7,318 bases of DNA from Candidatus Heimdallarchaeota archaeon (GTDB lineage: Archaea > Asgardarchaeota > Heimdallarchaeia > Heimdallarchaeales > Heimdallarchaeaceae), in NCBI GenBank assembly GCA_016839985.1, contig JAEOTG010000329.1, positions 1 to 7,318 on the forward strand. Direction: 5' to 3'. Made by a program: the position numbers and the translations under genes. Positions 1-6,751 of this stretch are shown in pieces (the first letter of the stretch is position 1; every line of letters starts with the position of its first letter). Under the pieces are notes generated by a model. It was not told where the DNA came from and made no database searches. It saw only the letters and a program-made list of their open reading frames with translations.

Positions 1-939
1 CAATTCCTCAATATGTTGTTCAATGTCTTCAGGAGATGTTGTTAAAATTTCATATATTTGTTCTCTTGACATAATTTCTGGGTTCCAAAAAATCCCTAAT
101 TTCTTCGAAGGATGAATATCAAATTCGACTATTTCTCCAAGAGCTGTTACAGATTTGATATCATGTGGTATTCTAACAAAATTGGATGGATCAATATATG
201 ATCTGTTTATTTCTGATGAATGCAGTAGAAATTCTAATTCATCTCTTTCTATATCTTTACTAATTCCTGCTAAACGACCATCTCGGATGATAAAACTCTT
301 TTCAAAAATAGTTCTATATCGAACATCATGAGTTACGACTAGTATAGTTTTTCCTAATGCGATATTTACCTGTTTTAAAGTCTCTACCATATCTTTTGTG
401 TTTTTACTATCCAGTTGACCAGTTGGCTCATCACATAAAAGAATCTCAGGATTTTTGGCTAGTGCAACTCCGAGTGAAAGTCGCATAGCTTCCCCTCCAC
501 TCAGTTTTTCAACAGTATTATTTGTTACATGTTCAAGATTTAGTAGCTTGAGTAACTCATTAACTTCTTTAATTGATTGTTCTCTAGGTAAGTAGAAAAT
601 TTTCTTTGGAATGAGTAGATTCTGCTTGACACTTAGATGTGAAAAAAGGTTTTCACTAATAAATTGGTGAATTAATCCAACATTGTAAAATCTAAATTCT
701 CTTTTTTCGAATTCTGGCAACTTGTCATATCTAACATCTTTGATGTAAATAGCTCCACTAGTCGGTTCCTCAATACCAGATAGAAGTTTTACTAAAGTTG
801 TTTTTCCAGCGCCAGAAGGTCCTATAACGCTTATTAATTCTCCTTCCTTAATATGTAGATTTAGTCCTCTCAAAGCTGGAACTGAAACCTCAGTTACTGG
901 ATCTTGATATATTTTTATTAGATCTTCGCATCTTATCAT
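1..939 (-). CDS. ABC transporter ATP-binding subunit, MacB/LolD/FtsE type, with C-terminal extension (3' end cut off by window)
   Basis: This is the cytoplasmic ATPase that should power the permease encoded just upstream. 313 residues are visible and the frame is still open at base 1. Motifs seen: A-loop Tyr11, Walker A GPSGAGKT (40-47), Q-loop Gln92, signature LSGGE (146-150), Walker B ILLCDE (166-171, catalytic Glu171), D-loop GQLD (174-177) and switch His204 in VVTHD. The CDEPTGQLD stretch and short core (about 225 residues) fit the MacB/LolD/FtsE branch. The signature is followed by AMRLSLGVAL instead of the usual QQRVAIARAL. Residues 225-313 extend past a normal LolD; about 247-288 (RIPHDI ... 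LGEIVEFDI) resemble an AbrB-like swapped hairpin, by eye only. The ATG at 939 is chosen because GGAG lies 8 nt before it. An in-frame GTG at 948 overlaps the permease stop as GTGA but has no upstream Shine-Dalgarno. Family assignment is secure; the substrate is unknown. Confidence 0.93.
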   Translation of the reverse strand, partial: MIRCEDLIKIYQDPVTEVSVPALRGLNLHIKEGELISVIGPSGAGKTTLVKLLSGIEEPTSGAIYIKDVRYDKLPEFEKREFRFYNVGLIHQFISENLFSHLSVKQNLLIPKKIFYLPREQSIKEVNELLKLLNLEHVTNNTVEKLSGGEAMRLSLGVALAKNPEILLCDEPTGQLDSKNTKDMVETLKQVNIALGKTILVVTHDVRYRTIFEKSFIIRDGRLAGISKDIERDELEFLLHSSEINRSYIDPSNFVRIPHDIKSVTALGEIVEFDIHPSKKLGIFWNPEIMSREQIYEILTTSPEDIEQHIEEL

Positions 940-944
940 CTTTA

Positions 945-3900
945 TCACTCCAAATTTCTTGGTCTAAATCTAATGAAGTTCACCTTCATAGCTACAAAAA
1001 ATATTCCAAAGAATAGTAAAGGTATTCCAAGGAAAATTAGTAGCATTGTAGAAACAGGAAATTGAACTACATAAGGCAAATTAGCACTTCCAAAACCACT
1101 TTCAAGAAATAGAAATCCGAATAGTTTAACTAGTCCGTATCCAGCTGCTCCACCTATTGCTAATCCAGGCAATACACATGCAATTAGAAATTCTAATCCA
1201 GAAACAAAAATTATAGAATTCGTAGGTATTCCTATTTTCTTAAGTACATCATTTTTGGTTATTCTCTTTTGTAAGATTTTCAAAGGATTGCTGATACTTA
1301 TAAAAACAACAGCCGCGATACATATGAGTATACCAAATACTAGTTCAGAAACTATAACAGGATAGAAAGGAATATTCTGAAACAACATATCATCTGCTTC
1401 TTCATCAGTGGCTTCTATATTGATGTTAAGCTCACTTCTCAATCTTTCAGCAAACTTTATTTGGTTTACTAAAGGACGCAATTTTATTAGAAGTCTTTCT
1501 CTTGAAACATCCCAAGAACTAGTTGTTTGATTAAAAAGAAAATAATTCTCTTTATTGGTTACAATATGATGTTCGTAATAAGAGTAAAATGTCCCTTCCG
1601 TAAGGAAAATCGGGAAAAATTCAAAAACACTTCCAATATCAAATGTGACATCAAAAGATGGACCATTGAACGAAAAAATGTTCTCTTCTCTAGCCATATA
1701 TAGATAGAATGAGGTAGAAACTAGCATCGTTTGATTTTCTTTTAACTTGTTTATTTGTTGTTTCCAATCTGGAATTATATACTCTGGCGGTTCATAAGAA
1801 GTTGATACAAAATCATCCGTTTTATTAAGTACTAAAGTGTTTATTATGTTTAGTCCATATACATTCTGATAAACTGTAATATTTGTAAAACTAATAATCT
1901 CTTCATAGTTTGTTAATTTTGGGAGTATACTTAAATCCGAACTGTTCCAATTATCTATGAAGAGATCACTTCCTCCTGCAAAAAGTGACTCTACTTGAAC
2001 TCTATTCTGGATTGCTAAAGGAGATACAATAAAAGGCATAATGATTCCGATTATTATTACATAAGTCATAAAAGAATTATTGAAAAGATTAACATCTGAT
2101 CGTACATCAACCAGAGAGAAGGAAAATTTAGATTTTCTTGCTTTCCATGAGATTGTGCTGAATATAATAACAAAAACTTTGTGCAAATCTCTTAGAAATA
2201 ATCCAAGCCCTAAGAGAATTATCATTGCTCCAACTCCCATTAAATAAACAAAAACTAGAATTAAGACATTACTTTCGAAATCAGTAAAAAATCCTCCAAA
2301 TGAGAAGAATAACCAGTAGGATAATGCAGTTATACCTGCACCAAACAAAATAATAAGAAGATAATGAAGTCTTAAATTCTTTAATAATTGTACAAATTTC
2401 CTAGGTGGTTTTTCTACTTTTATTTTTGTTTTGGACATTCTTATTATCCTAGGTAGAGAGATAAAAAGTAGTAGAACAAAAGCAATACTCATTGCGATGG
2501 GTAAACTTGATAGATTGATTACTGTGATTGTTGATTTGAAACTGAGAAATTTATCTATACTCATTAAAGGTGGAACCAATGCAAGTGTTAATAAGAAACC
2601 CAAAGCCGATGCCATCACTACTTCAAAAATTTTCATAGTCAAATAAATAAATGAGATATTTCCTGTAGAAACTCCTTTTGAACGTAAAATCTGAATTTCT
2701 TGTTCGAAACTAGCTCCAAATAACTCGTTAACTTCAAAAATTAAAAACCAAGCAAGATACATTATTGGAATAGATAGAAAGAGTATAAGGAATTGAACAG
2801 TCCTTATTGAGCTATCAAGTAAAAACAATGCATAACTGAATTCATTAAAGAAAAACCATGAACCTCCAGTGGAAAATGGAAAAGAATGGGGACTTGAGTA
2901 GTCAAGATCTTGTATTTCTTCATTTAATTGATATATTCCTTCAGCTTGAAATTGACTAAAATCATATTGAAATTGAACTCTACCAAACATTTCAAAATCA
3001 AATTGTGAAATATTACCTAAGTTTGTTAAGTAATAATCTGTTTGAACTAACATATATGTATTTGTTTCAGAAACTATGAAGTTGATTGGATCGTAAGGTA
3101 AGTCATTATTCTTGCAAACTTGAAGTAAATGCTGATAACTAGGGGGAAGATAAATTCCAACAACTTTTAATTCAAAAGAATCAGCAGAATACAGTACCTC
3201 TGATGTTGCATTTATAGTAATAGTGTCTCCAACATCAATTTCATTATTAATTGCTAAGTGAGTTGAGATAATTGTTTCATTTTCCTTAGTTGGTAAAGAT
3301 CCTTCTTGTAAGAAGGATTCCATTACATCAGAATAATTACTTGTATAGCCAATATAACCTAAATATCTTGTATGTGTATTTTGACCAGTTAAATTGAAAC
3401 CAATAAGGGAAGAGCTCAAGGAATACTGGAATTTTGAAGCGACTGAAGAAAGTAGAATCGTTCTCGTTTGAATTGTATGTTCAATTCTTTCAAAAGCGAA
3501 TTGAATTATATCAGGATTGATAACTCCTGAGGGAAATGTTGAAAATCGATCAATAGGAATATCAAAATAGATAGAATCTTGATCATTATTACCCACATCA
3601 AAGTTACTAAGAAAATCAAATACCAGGGTGCTTCTTTTAGAGTCAAACAATGTGGTGCTTGTAATTACAATGGTTGTTAATATTGTAAATCCAAGAAGAC
3701 TTATAACCAGTCGTTTTTTGTTAGATTTCCATAGAGTTATTATCAGTGTAGATGAATTTTGGATGAATAGCCATATATTCAATAATATTAATTTAAGGTT
3801 CTTAGCATCTGGGATTACTGGTCTTAAAAGAAAAACTTTGAGTTTTGATAATCCTCTGTTTATTCTTCTAAAGAAAATTCCATAGATAAGTCCAAGTACT

Positions 3901-5231
3901 GAAATTGGAACAACAAAAGCATACCAATATCGTGTGAAAAAGTATGCAATTGCTGAAAGGCTTTTTACATTAAACATCAAAGGAGTTTCAGGTATGGGAA
4001 TAATCAAATCAGAATATAGATGCAATGCAATAATAGATTTTCCTATTATATGATAACGAGCAGTTTCTTTTCTACTAAGCAAATTTGTGTAACTAAATAT
4101 ATATGAACCGTTTTCGAACATATAGGCATCAGTTGAATAATGTTCATATGAGTCAACACCTCCTTCTAGAATTACTGTTTCGACTGTTAAGCTTTGATTA
4201 TCTACTGTTACGATGACAAATTTAGGTGTAATGCTGAACTGCTGATCAAATGGATTGTCTTCAAAATAAAAAAGTCTAGAAGTGGAACTAAATACATAGA
4301 ATGTTTTGTTGACATAGCTATATGCATCATATTCTCCATAAAAGTAATCTATTGACGTTACTGATAAAGAAGAAAAATAGACAGATTCATTTATACCAAA
4401 ACTTACTGAATAAAAATTACCAAAAGTAAGTAAAGATAAATGAAATAAATTATCTTGTCCTACAACAAGTTTCGTTTCAGCCCAATCTAAATCACTGTCA
4501 ATAATTGTTGAATTATAATAACCATTTGTAGTAATCCCAACTACCATAATTTGAAAAGTACTTAGTTGAATTGAATCGTTATAATGTTGATACACATGTA
4601 AGGCAAAGAGTTGTTCATTCAAAACTACAAATGATTCAATATTATAAAATAAGAATGGAACATAATGTGCAGTAAATCCATAGGATTCATCACTATAATA
4701 CTTTCCATGGATTATAAAAGAATGAGTTTCATTATAATAATTTGCATAAATTACATGAAAACAATTATCATCACTAATGATAGTCAGTTGATCAATATAT
4801 TCTTGTGAAGAAAAAACGAATTTCACTTCTGAAACACCTTCTGACCAGCTATACATTTTTAATATAGTTCCTATATAGGAAGGTCCACTATATGAGTAAA
4901 ATAAATACACCCCGTCATCATTAGAATGAGCTTCAAATATCATCTGACCAAAGAGTTCTTTTTCAACTATAGTTAATGTATTCTCCACAATGTGAAAAAT
5001 AACGAAAGTCCCATTCCAGTAAGAAATTCTAACAAAAAGATGAGTTCTATTATTACTATCAACTATCAAATCAGTTTGAGTGAAGGAAACACTATTTGCC
5101 ATCTTTATTAATGCTAATGGTTCATTAGTGACAGCTTCAGATAATGCTAACGAATTTGATGAGAAGAGTAATGAGAAGAAACAGATGAATAATAAAAAAA
5201 ATACAATACAAATTCTCTTCTTTTTTTTCAT
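945..5231 (-). CDS. Giant FtsX/MacB-type ABC permease with N-terminal beta-propeller-like exported domain
   Basis: This is the membrane subunit of the ABC system, 1428 residues from the ATG at 5231. In order: basic MKKKKR plus a hydrophobic signal (6-24); an exported all-beta-looking region (30-423) with about seven spaced repeats like propeller blades; TM1 (435-454); TM2 (507-528); an exported domain (529-809) with the MacB-like GSLPT (644-648) and VGD (667-669) stretch; TM3-5 (810-833, 857-888, 906-929); TM6-7 (956-979, 986-1011); TM8 (1055-1074); a third exported domain (1075-1289); TM9-11 (1290-1314, 1339-1371, 1391-1417); and a basic cytoplasmic tail. EIQILRSKGVS (845-855) and NDVLKKIGIPTN (1327-1338) are the two FtsX coupling-helix regions, one per half. 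At least 19 N-x-S/T sequons lie in the exported parts. A MacB/LolCDE-like force-transmitting or lipid/lipoprotein/peptide transport role is inferred; the substrate is unknown. In-frame ATGs at 5252, 5237 and 5234 are alternative starts; 5231 best fits the TATA spacing. Confidence 0.9.
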   Translation of the reverse strand: MKKKKRICIVFFLLFICFFSLLFSSNSLALSEAVTNEPLALIKMANSVSFTQTDLIVDSNNRTHLFVRISYWNGTFVIFHIVENTLTIVEKELFGQMIFEAHSNDDGVYLFYSYSGPSYIGTILKMYSWSEGVSEVKFVFSSQEYIDQLTIISDDNCFHVIYANYYNETHSFIIHGKYYSDESYGFTAHYVPFLFYNIESFVVLNEQLFALHVYQHYNDSIQLSTFQIMVVGITTNGYYNSTIIDSDLDWAETKLVVGQDNLFHLSLLTFGNFYSVSFGINESVYFSSLSVTSIDYFYGEYDAYSYVNKTFYVFSSTSRLFYFEDNPFDQQFSITPKFVIVTVDNQSLTVETVILEGGVDSYEHYSTDAYMFENGSYIFSYTNLLSRKETARYHIIGKSIIALHLYSDLIIPIPETPLMFNVKSLSAIAYFFTRYWYAFVVPISVLGLIYGIFFRRINRGLSKLKVFLLRPVIPDAKNLKLILLNIWLFIQNSSTLIITLWKSNKKRLVISLLGFTILTTIVITSTTLFDSKRSTLVFDFLSNFDVGNNDQDSIYFDIPIDRFSTFPSGVINPDIIQFAFERIEHTIQTRTILLSSVASKFQYSLSSSLIGFNLTGQNTHTRYLGYIGYTSNYSDVMESFLQEGSLPTKENETIISTHLAINNEIDVGDTITINATSEVLYSADSFELKVVGIYLPPSYQHLLQVCKNNDLPYDPINFIVSETNTYMLVQTDYYLTNLGNISQFDFEMFGRVQFQYDFSQFQAEGIYQLNEEIQDLDYSSPHSFPFSTGGSWFFFNEFSYALFLLDSSIRTVQFLILFLSIPIMYLAWFLIFEVNELFGASFEQEIQILRSKGVSTGNISFIYLTMKIFEVVMASALGFLLTLALVPPLMSIDKFLSFKSTITVINLSSLPIAMSIAFVLLLFISLPRIIRMSKTKIKVEKPPRKFVQLLKNLRLHYLLIILFGAGITALSYWLFFSFGGFFTDFESNVLILVFVYLMGVGAMIILLGLGLFLRDLHKVFVIIFSTISWKARKSKFSFSLVDVRSDVNLFNNSFMTYVIIIGIIMPFIVSPLAIQNRVQVESLFAGGSDLFIDNWNSSDLSILPKLTNYEEIISFTNITVYQNVYGLNIINTLVLNKTDDFVSTSYEPPEYIIPDWKQQINKLKENQTMLVSTSFYLYMAREENIFSFNGPSFDVTFDIGSVFEFFPIFLTEGTFYSYYEHHIVTNKENYFLFNQTTSSWDVSRERLLIKLRPLVNQIKFAERLRSELNINIEATDEEADDMLFQNIPFYPVIVSELVFGILICIAAVVFISISNPLKILQKRITKNDVLKKIGIPTNSIIFVSGLEFLIACVLPGLAIGGAAGYGLVKLFGFLFLESGFGSANLPYVVQFPVSTMLLIFLGIPLLFFGIFFVAMKVNFIRFRPRNLE
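948..951 (-). promoter_or_regulatory. Shine-Dalgarno GGAG for the ABC ATPase
   Basis: GGAG sits 8 nt before the ATG at 939 and ends at the permease stop TGA (947-945). Ribosomes finishing the permease would be placed to start the ATPase, which suggests coupled synthesis. It is the only clear Shine-Dalgarno I find in the window, and it belongs to the only gene with an operon-internal start. Confidence 0.7.
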
Positions 5232-5252
5232 CATCATGACACATTCACACAT

Positions 5253-5318
5253 AATTATAAATTTAGTCTAGAATTGTCATAACTATCTAAAAGATTAATT
5301 GTGTAAAATTGAACACAT
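5253..5318. other. Gap between small membrane gene and permease
   Basis: This short AT-rich gap holds the permease TATA-like box at its left end. On the minus strand just after the small gene's stop are two weak T runs (TTTT at 5309-5306 and CTTTT at 5296-5292) that might end part of its transcripts. I see no convincing hairpin or RNA gene, and read-through from the small gene into the permease is possible. Confidence 0.4.
5254..5264 (-). promoter_or_regulatory. Putative archaeal TATA box for the permease-ATPase operon
   Basis: On the minus strand this reads AAATTTATAAT. The core TTTATAAT (5261-5254) is centred about 27 nt before the ATG at 5231, so transcription would begin at or next to that codon and give a leaderless mRNA. 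It lies inside the coding region if translation started at 5252, which argues against that start. TATA-like words are common in AT-rich DNA, so the spacing is the main support. Confidence 0.5.
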
Positions 5319-5630
5319 TCATTTTTCTTTTTTTGGTCCGCTAAGTGTTAGTAACCAGAGTTGGTTAAATAAATAAGATAATAATAAAACAAAAAAACTA
5401 GCAGCAATTAGAAACATAACTGTTTGAGCAACCGCAAGCAGGCTATCTTTTAATGTAGTACCAAAAGGAAGAAATCTCCAATCTCCAATTCCTAAGGCTC
5501 CAAAGAAGAATGGAGGCCAAAGAATAAGACTGCTAATAAAAAGAATTTTATTATCATACCATTTTCTTTGCATAGATTTAATCTCTTCTTTAATATCTTC
5601 AGTCTTCGGAATATCCTTGCTTTTACTCAT
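5319..5630 (-). CDS. Small two-helix membrane protein, function unknown
   Basis: The product has 103 residues and I do not recognise its family. It has a charged N-terminal stretch (MSKSKDIPKTEDIKEEIKSM) that could form an amphipathic helix or short coiled coil, a first membrane segment at about 29-49 (rich in F, P and W), a short loop containing GDWRFLPFGTT, a longer second membrane segment at about 64-94, and a basic KKEK tail. Charge placement suggests that both ends are cytoplasmic. The ATG at 5630 is chosen because a TATA-like box lies about 27 nt upstream. The open frame extends to an ATG at 5747, but that would overlap the divergent kinase gene and run through both promoters. It lies directly upstream of the permease on the same strand, so an accessory role is possible but unproven. 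Confidence 0.68.
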   Translation of the reverse strand: MSKSKDIPKTEDIKEEIKSMQRKWYDNKILFISSLILWPPFFFGALGIGDWRFLPFGTTLKDSLLAVAQTVMFLIAASFFVLLLSYLFNQLWLLTLSGPKKEK

Positions 5631-5653
5631 TAACTCATAAAGACTGTGAGAAG

Positions 5654-5665
5654 CTAATAAATCTA
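5654..5665 (-). promoter_or_regulatory. Putative TATA box for the small membrane gene
   Basis: The minus strand reads TAGATTTATTAG, with the core TTTATTAG at 5661-5654. Its centre is 27-28 nt before the ATG at 5630, predicting a leaderless transcript. There is no Shine-Dalgarno before that ATG. Confidence 0.45.
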
Positions 5666-5676
5666 TCGAAGAAACC

Positions 5677-5693
5677 AGAAAAAAGATTATATG
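5677..5693 (+). promoter_or_regulatory. Putative BRE plus TATA box for the kinase gene
   Basis: A purine-rich AGAAAAAAG (5677-5685), which looks like an archaeal TFB-recognition element, is followed directly by ATTATATG (5686-5693). The TATA centre is 26-27 nt before the ATG at 5716, predicting a leaderless transcript beginning there. Confidence 0.5.
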
Positions 5694-5715
5694 AAAGCAA
5701 CCACAAGATATGGTA

Positions 5716-6747
5716 ATGAAGAAAGAGATGACTTTAGACAAATGCATTCATGGTGTTTTAAACTGGCAACAATTGGAATACTTCTGTAAGAGGTTCGACC
5801 TTGATCCATCACAGATTAAAGCAAATTTTGATGGATGGAGAAAAGTGATTTTGTATACTGAGGATAGAGTATTTATGTTTCCTCGTGATCCTAGGGGGAT
5901 TGAATGGCTGGATGTAGAAATTGCAGCATATGAGCTTTTAAACAATTACAAGAACCTCCCAGTACCTTCTCTTTTAGAAAGAGTAAAAGATGAAAAAATA
6001 TCATATTACGATTTTGCTGTGGTTTCTCGTCTGAGAGGATTAGCTTATTCCAAATATGAGAAGGAGATAACATTTGATAAAGTAGAAAAGATGTTAGAAA
6101 ATCTAGCTGAACTTTTTGCTCTTTGGCATGAAATCCCTTTACAAGAAATACCTACAAAAATAAGAAAAAGAACCATTTTTGATGAAACAATCTATCAATG
6201 GGAATTGGAGATATTAAAACCTACAACAATGAAAAAGGCATTTGATTTAGCTTTTGAGGAATTGGTTAAATATATCAAAAAAAATGGAGATAGTTCATTT
6301 GAATCATTATCAACTGAAAAAACTAAAAATCTATGGGAAAATAGTTTACAAGAAATCATTTCATTAGAACCAGTTCTTCTTCATAGTGATATACATGAAG
6401 ATCAAATCTTAATAGATACATTGGAGAGTATGAAAATATCAGGGATATTGGATTGGGAAACAGTAAGAGTAGGGAATCCTGTTTGGGAATTTAATTTCTA
6501 TGAATGGGGATATGGAATTTGGGATTGGAGAAAGAAGTTTAATGAATTAAGAAGAAAGATGTGGAAAATATACTTAGATAAAAGAGGGATAAAACTCGAA
6601 AGTTATGAAGGATTAAATGTATTCTATGCTTTATCTGAATTTCTTAAAAGTTTAAACAAACCTATTGCAAAACACGAAAATTCAATTCTTCTGAGTTTAG
6701 AGAGCTTAGTTGAAATATCAAAAGTATTGGAAAAGGAAAAACAATGA
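5716..6747 (+). CDS. Phosphotransferase of the aminoglycoside/macrolide kinase (APH) fold
   Basis: A cytoplasmic small-molecule kinase of 343 residues, a normal or slightly long size for the family. The N-lobe has RVFMFPRD (51-58), matching the V-L-R-I-P-R type strand of macrolide kinases, followed by the conserved Glu68 in VEIAAYELL. The catalytic loop is HSDIHEDQIL (223-232) with catalytic Asp225, and the metal-binding Asp246 lies in GILDWE. FNFYEWGYGIWDW follows where relatives carry D-x-A-x-x. Two positions differ from the classic pattern: Gln230 where Asn is usual (macrolide kinases have His there), and Met54 where a basic residue usually contacts ATP. The ATG at 5716 fits the TATA spacing; 5710 and 5728 are alternatives and neither has a Shine-Dalgarno. 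The substrate could be a drug, sugar, amino acid or choline-like compound. The fold is well supported; actual drug resistance is not. Confidence 0.86.
   Translation: MKKEMTLDKCIHGVLNWQQLEYFCKRFDLDPSQIKANFDGWRKVILYTEDRVFMFPRDPRGIEWLDVEIAAYELLNNYKNLPVPSLLERVKDEKISYYDFAVVSRLRGLAYSKYEKEITFDKVEKMLENLAELFALWHEIPLQEIPTKIRKRTIFDETIYQWELEILKPTTMKKAFDLAFEELVKYIKKNGDSSFESLSTEKTKNLWENSLQEIISLEPVLLHSDIHEDQILIDTLESMKISGILDWETVRVGNPVWEFNFYEWGYGIWDWRKKFNELRRKMWKIYLDKRGIKLESYEGLNVFYALSEFLKSLNKPIAKHENSILLSLESLVEISKVLEKEKQ
6731..6744 (-). terminator. Putative T-rich terminator for the ABC exporter
   Basis: On the minus strand, 8 nt after the exporter stop, the sequence reads TTGTTTTTCCTTTT. Archaeal transcription often ends at T-rich tracts without a hairpin. 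The tract is the complement of the kinase's Lys/Glu-rich last codons. Confidence 0.4.
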
Positions 6748-6751
6748 TTAT

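Larger units (their letters stand above)
5631..5715. promoter_or_regulatory. Compact divergent promoter region
   Basis: These 85 bp separate the ATG of the small membrane gene (minus) from that of the kinase (plus). They contain two outward-firing TATA-like boxes, 5661-5654 on the minus strand and 5686-5693 on the plus strand, with 24 nt between them. Transcription factors bound at one box could hinder the other, or one regulator between them could control both genes. No clear palindromic operator was seen. Confidence 0.5.

Noticed and set aside
2431..2646. Plus-strand open frame of 71 codons
   Set aside because: It lies wholly antisense to conserved FtsX membrane segments and has no recognisable features.
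3628..3885. Plus-strand open frame of 85 codons
   Set aside because: It is antisense to the permease TM1-TM2 region, with no promoter, Shine-Dalgarno or domain.
5232..5252. Longer permease start at 5252 (adds MCECV before the Met run)
   Set aside because: It puts the TATA-like box on top of the start codon and adds an unusual Cys-rich leader before a normal basic signal-peptide start.
5080..5271. Plus-strand open frame of 63 codons antisense to the permease N-terminus
   Set aside because: Its Lys/Phe-rich content is just the complement of the signal peptide and lysine run.
5717..5728. GAAGAAAGAG as a Shine-Dalgarno for an ATG at 5728 in the kinase
   Set aside because: It is purine-rich but lacks a GGAG/GAGG core and abuts the ATG with no spacer.
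5631..5747. N-terminal extension of the small membrane protein to an ATG at 5747
   Set aside because: It would overlap the kinase's start and run through both putative promoters; the ATG at 5630 has the better-placed TATA-like box.
5748..6073. Two minus-strand open frames (5748-5945 and 5891-6073)
   Set aside because: Both are antisense to the kinase N-lobe, which has clear family motifs.
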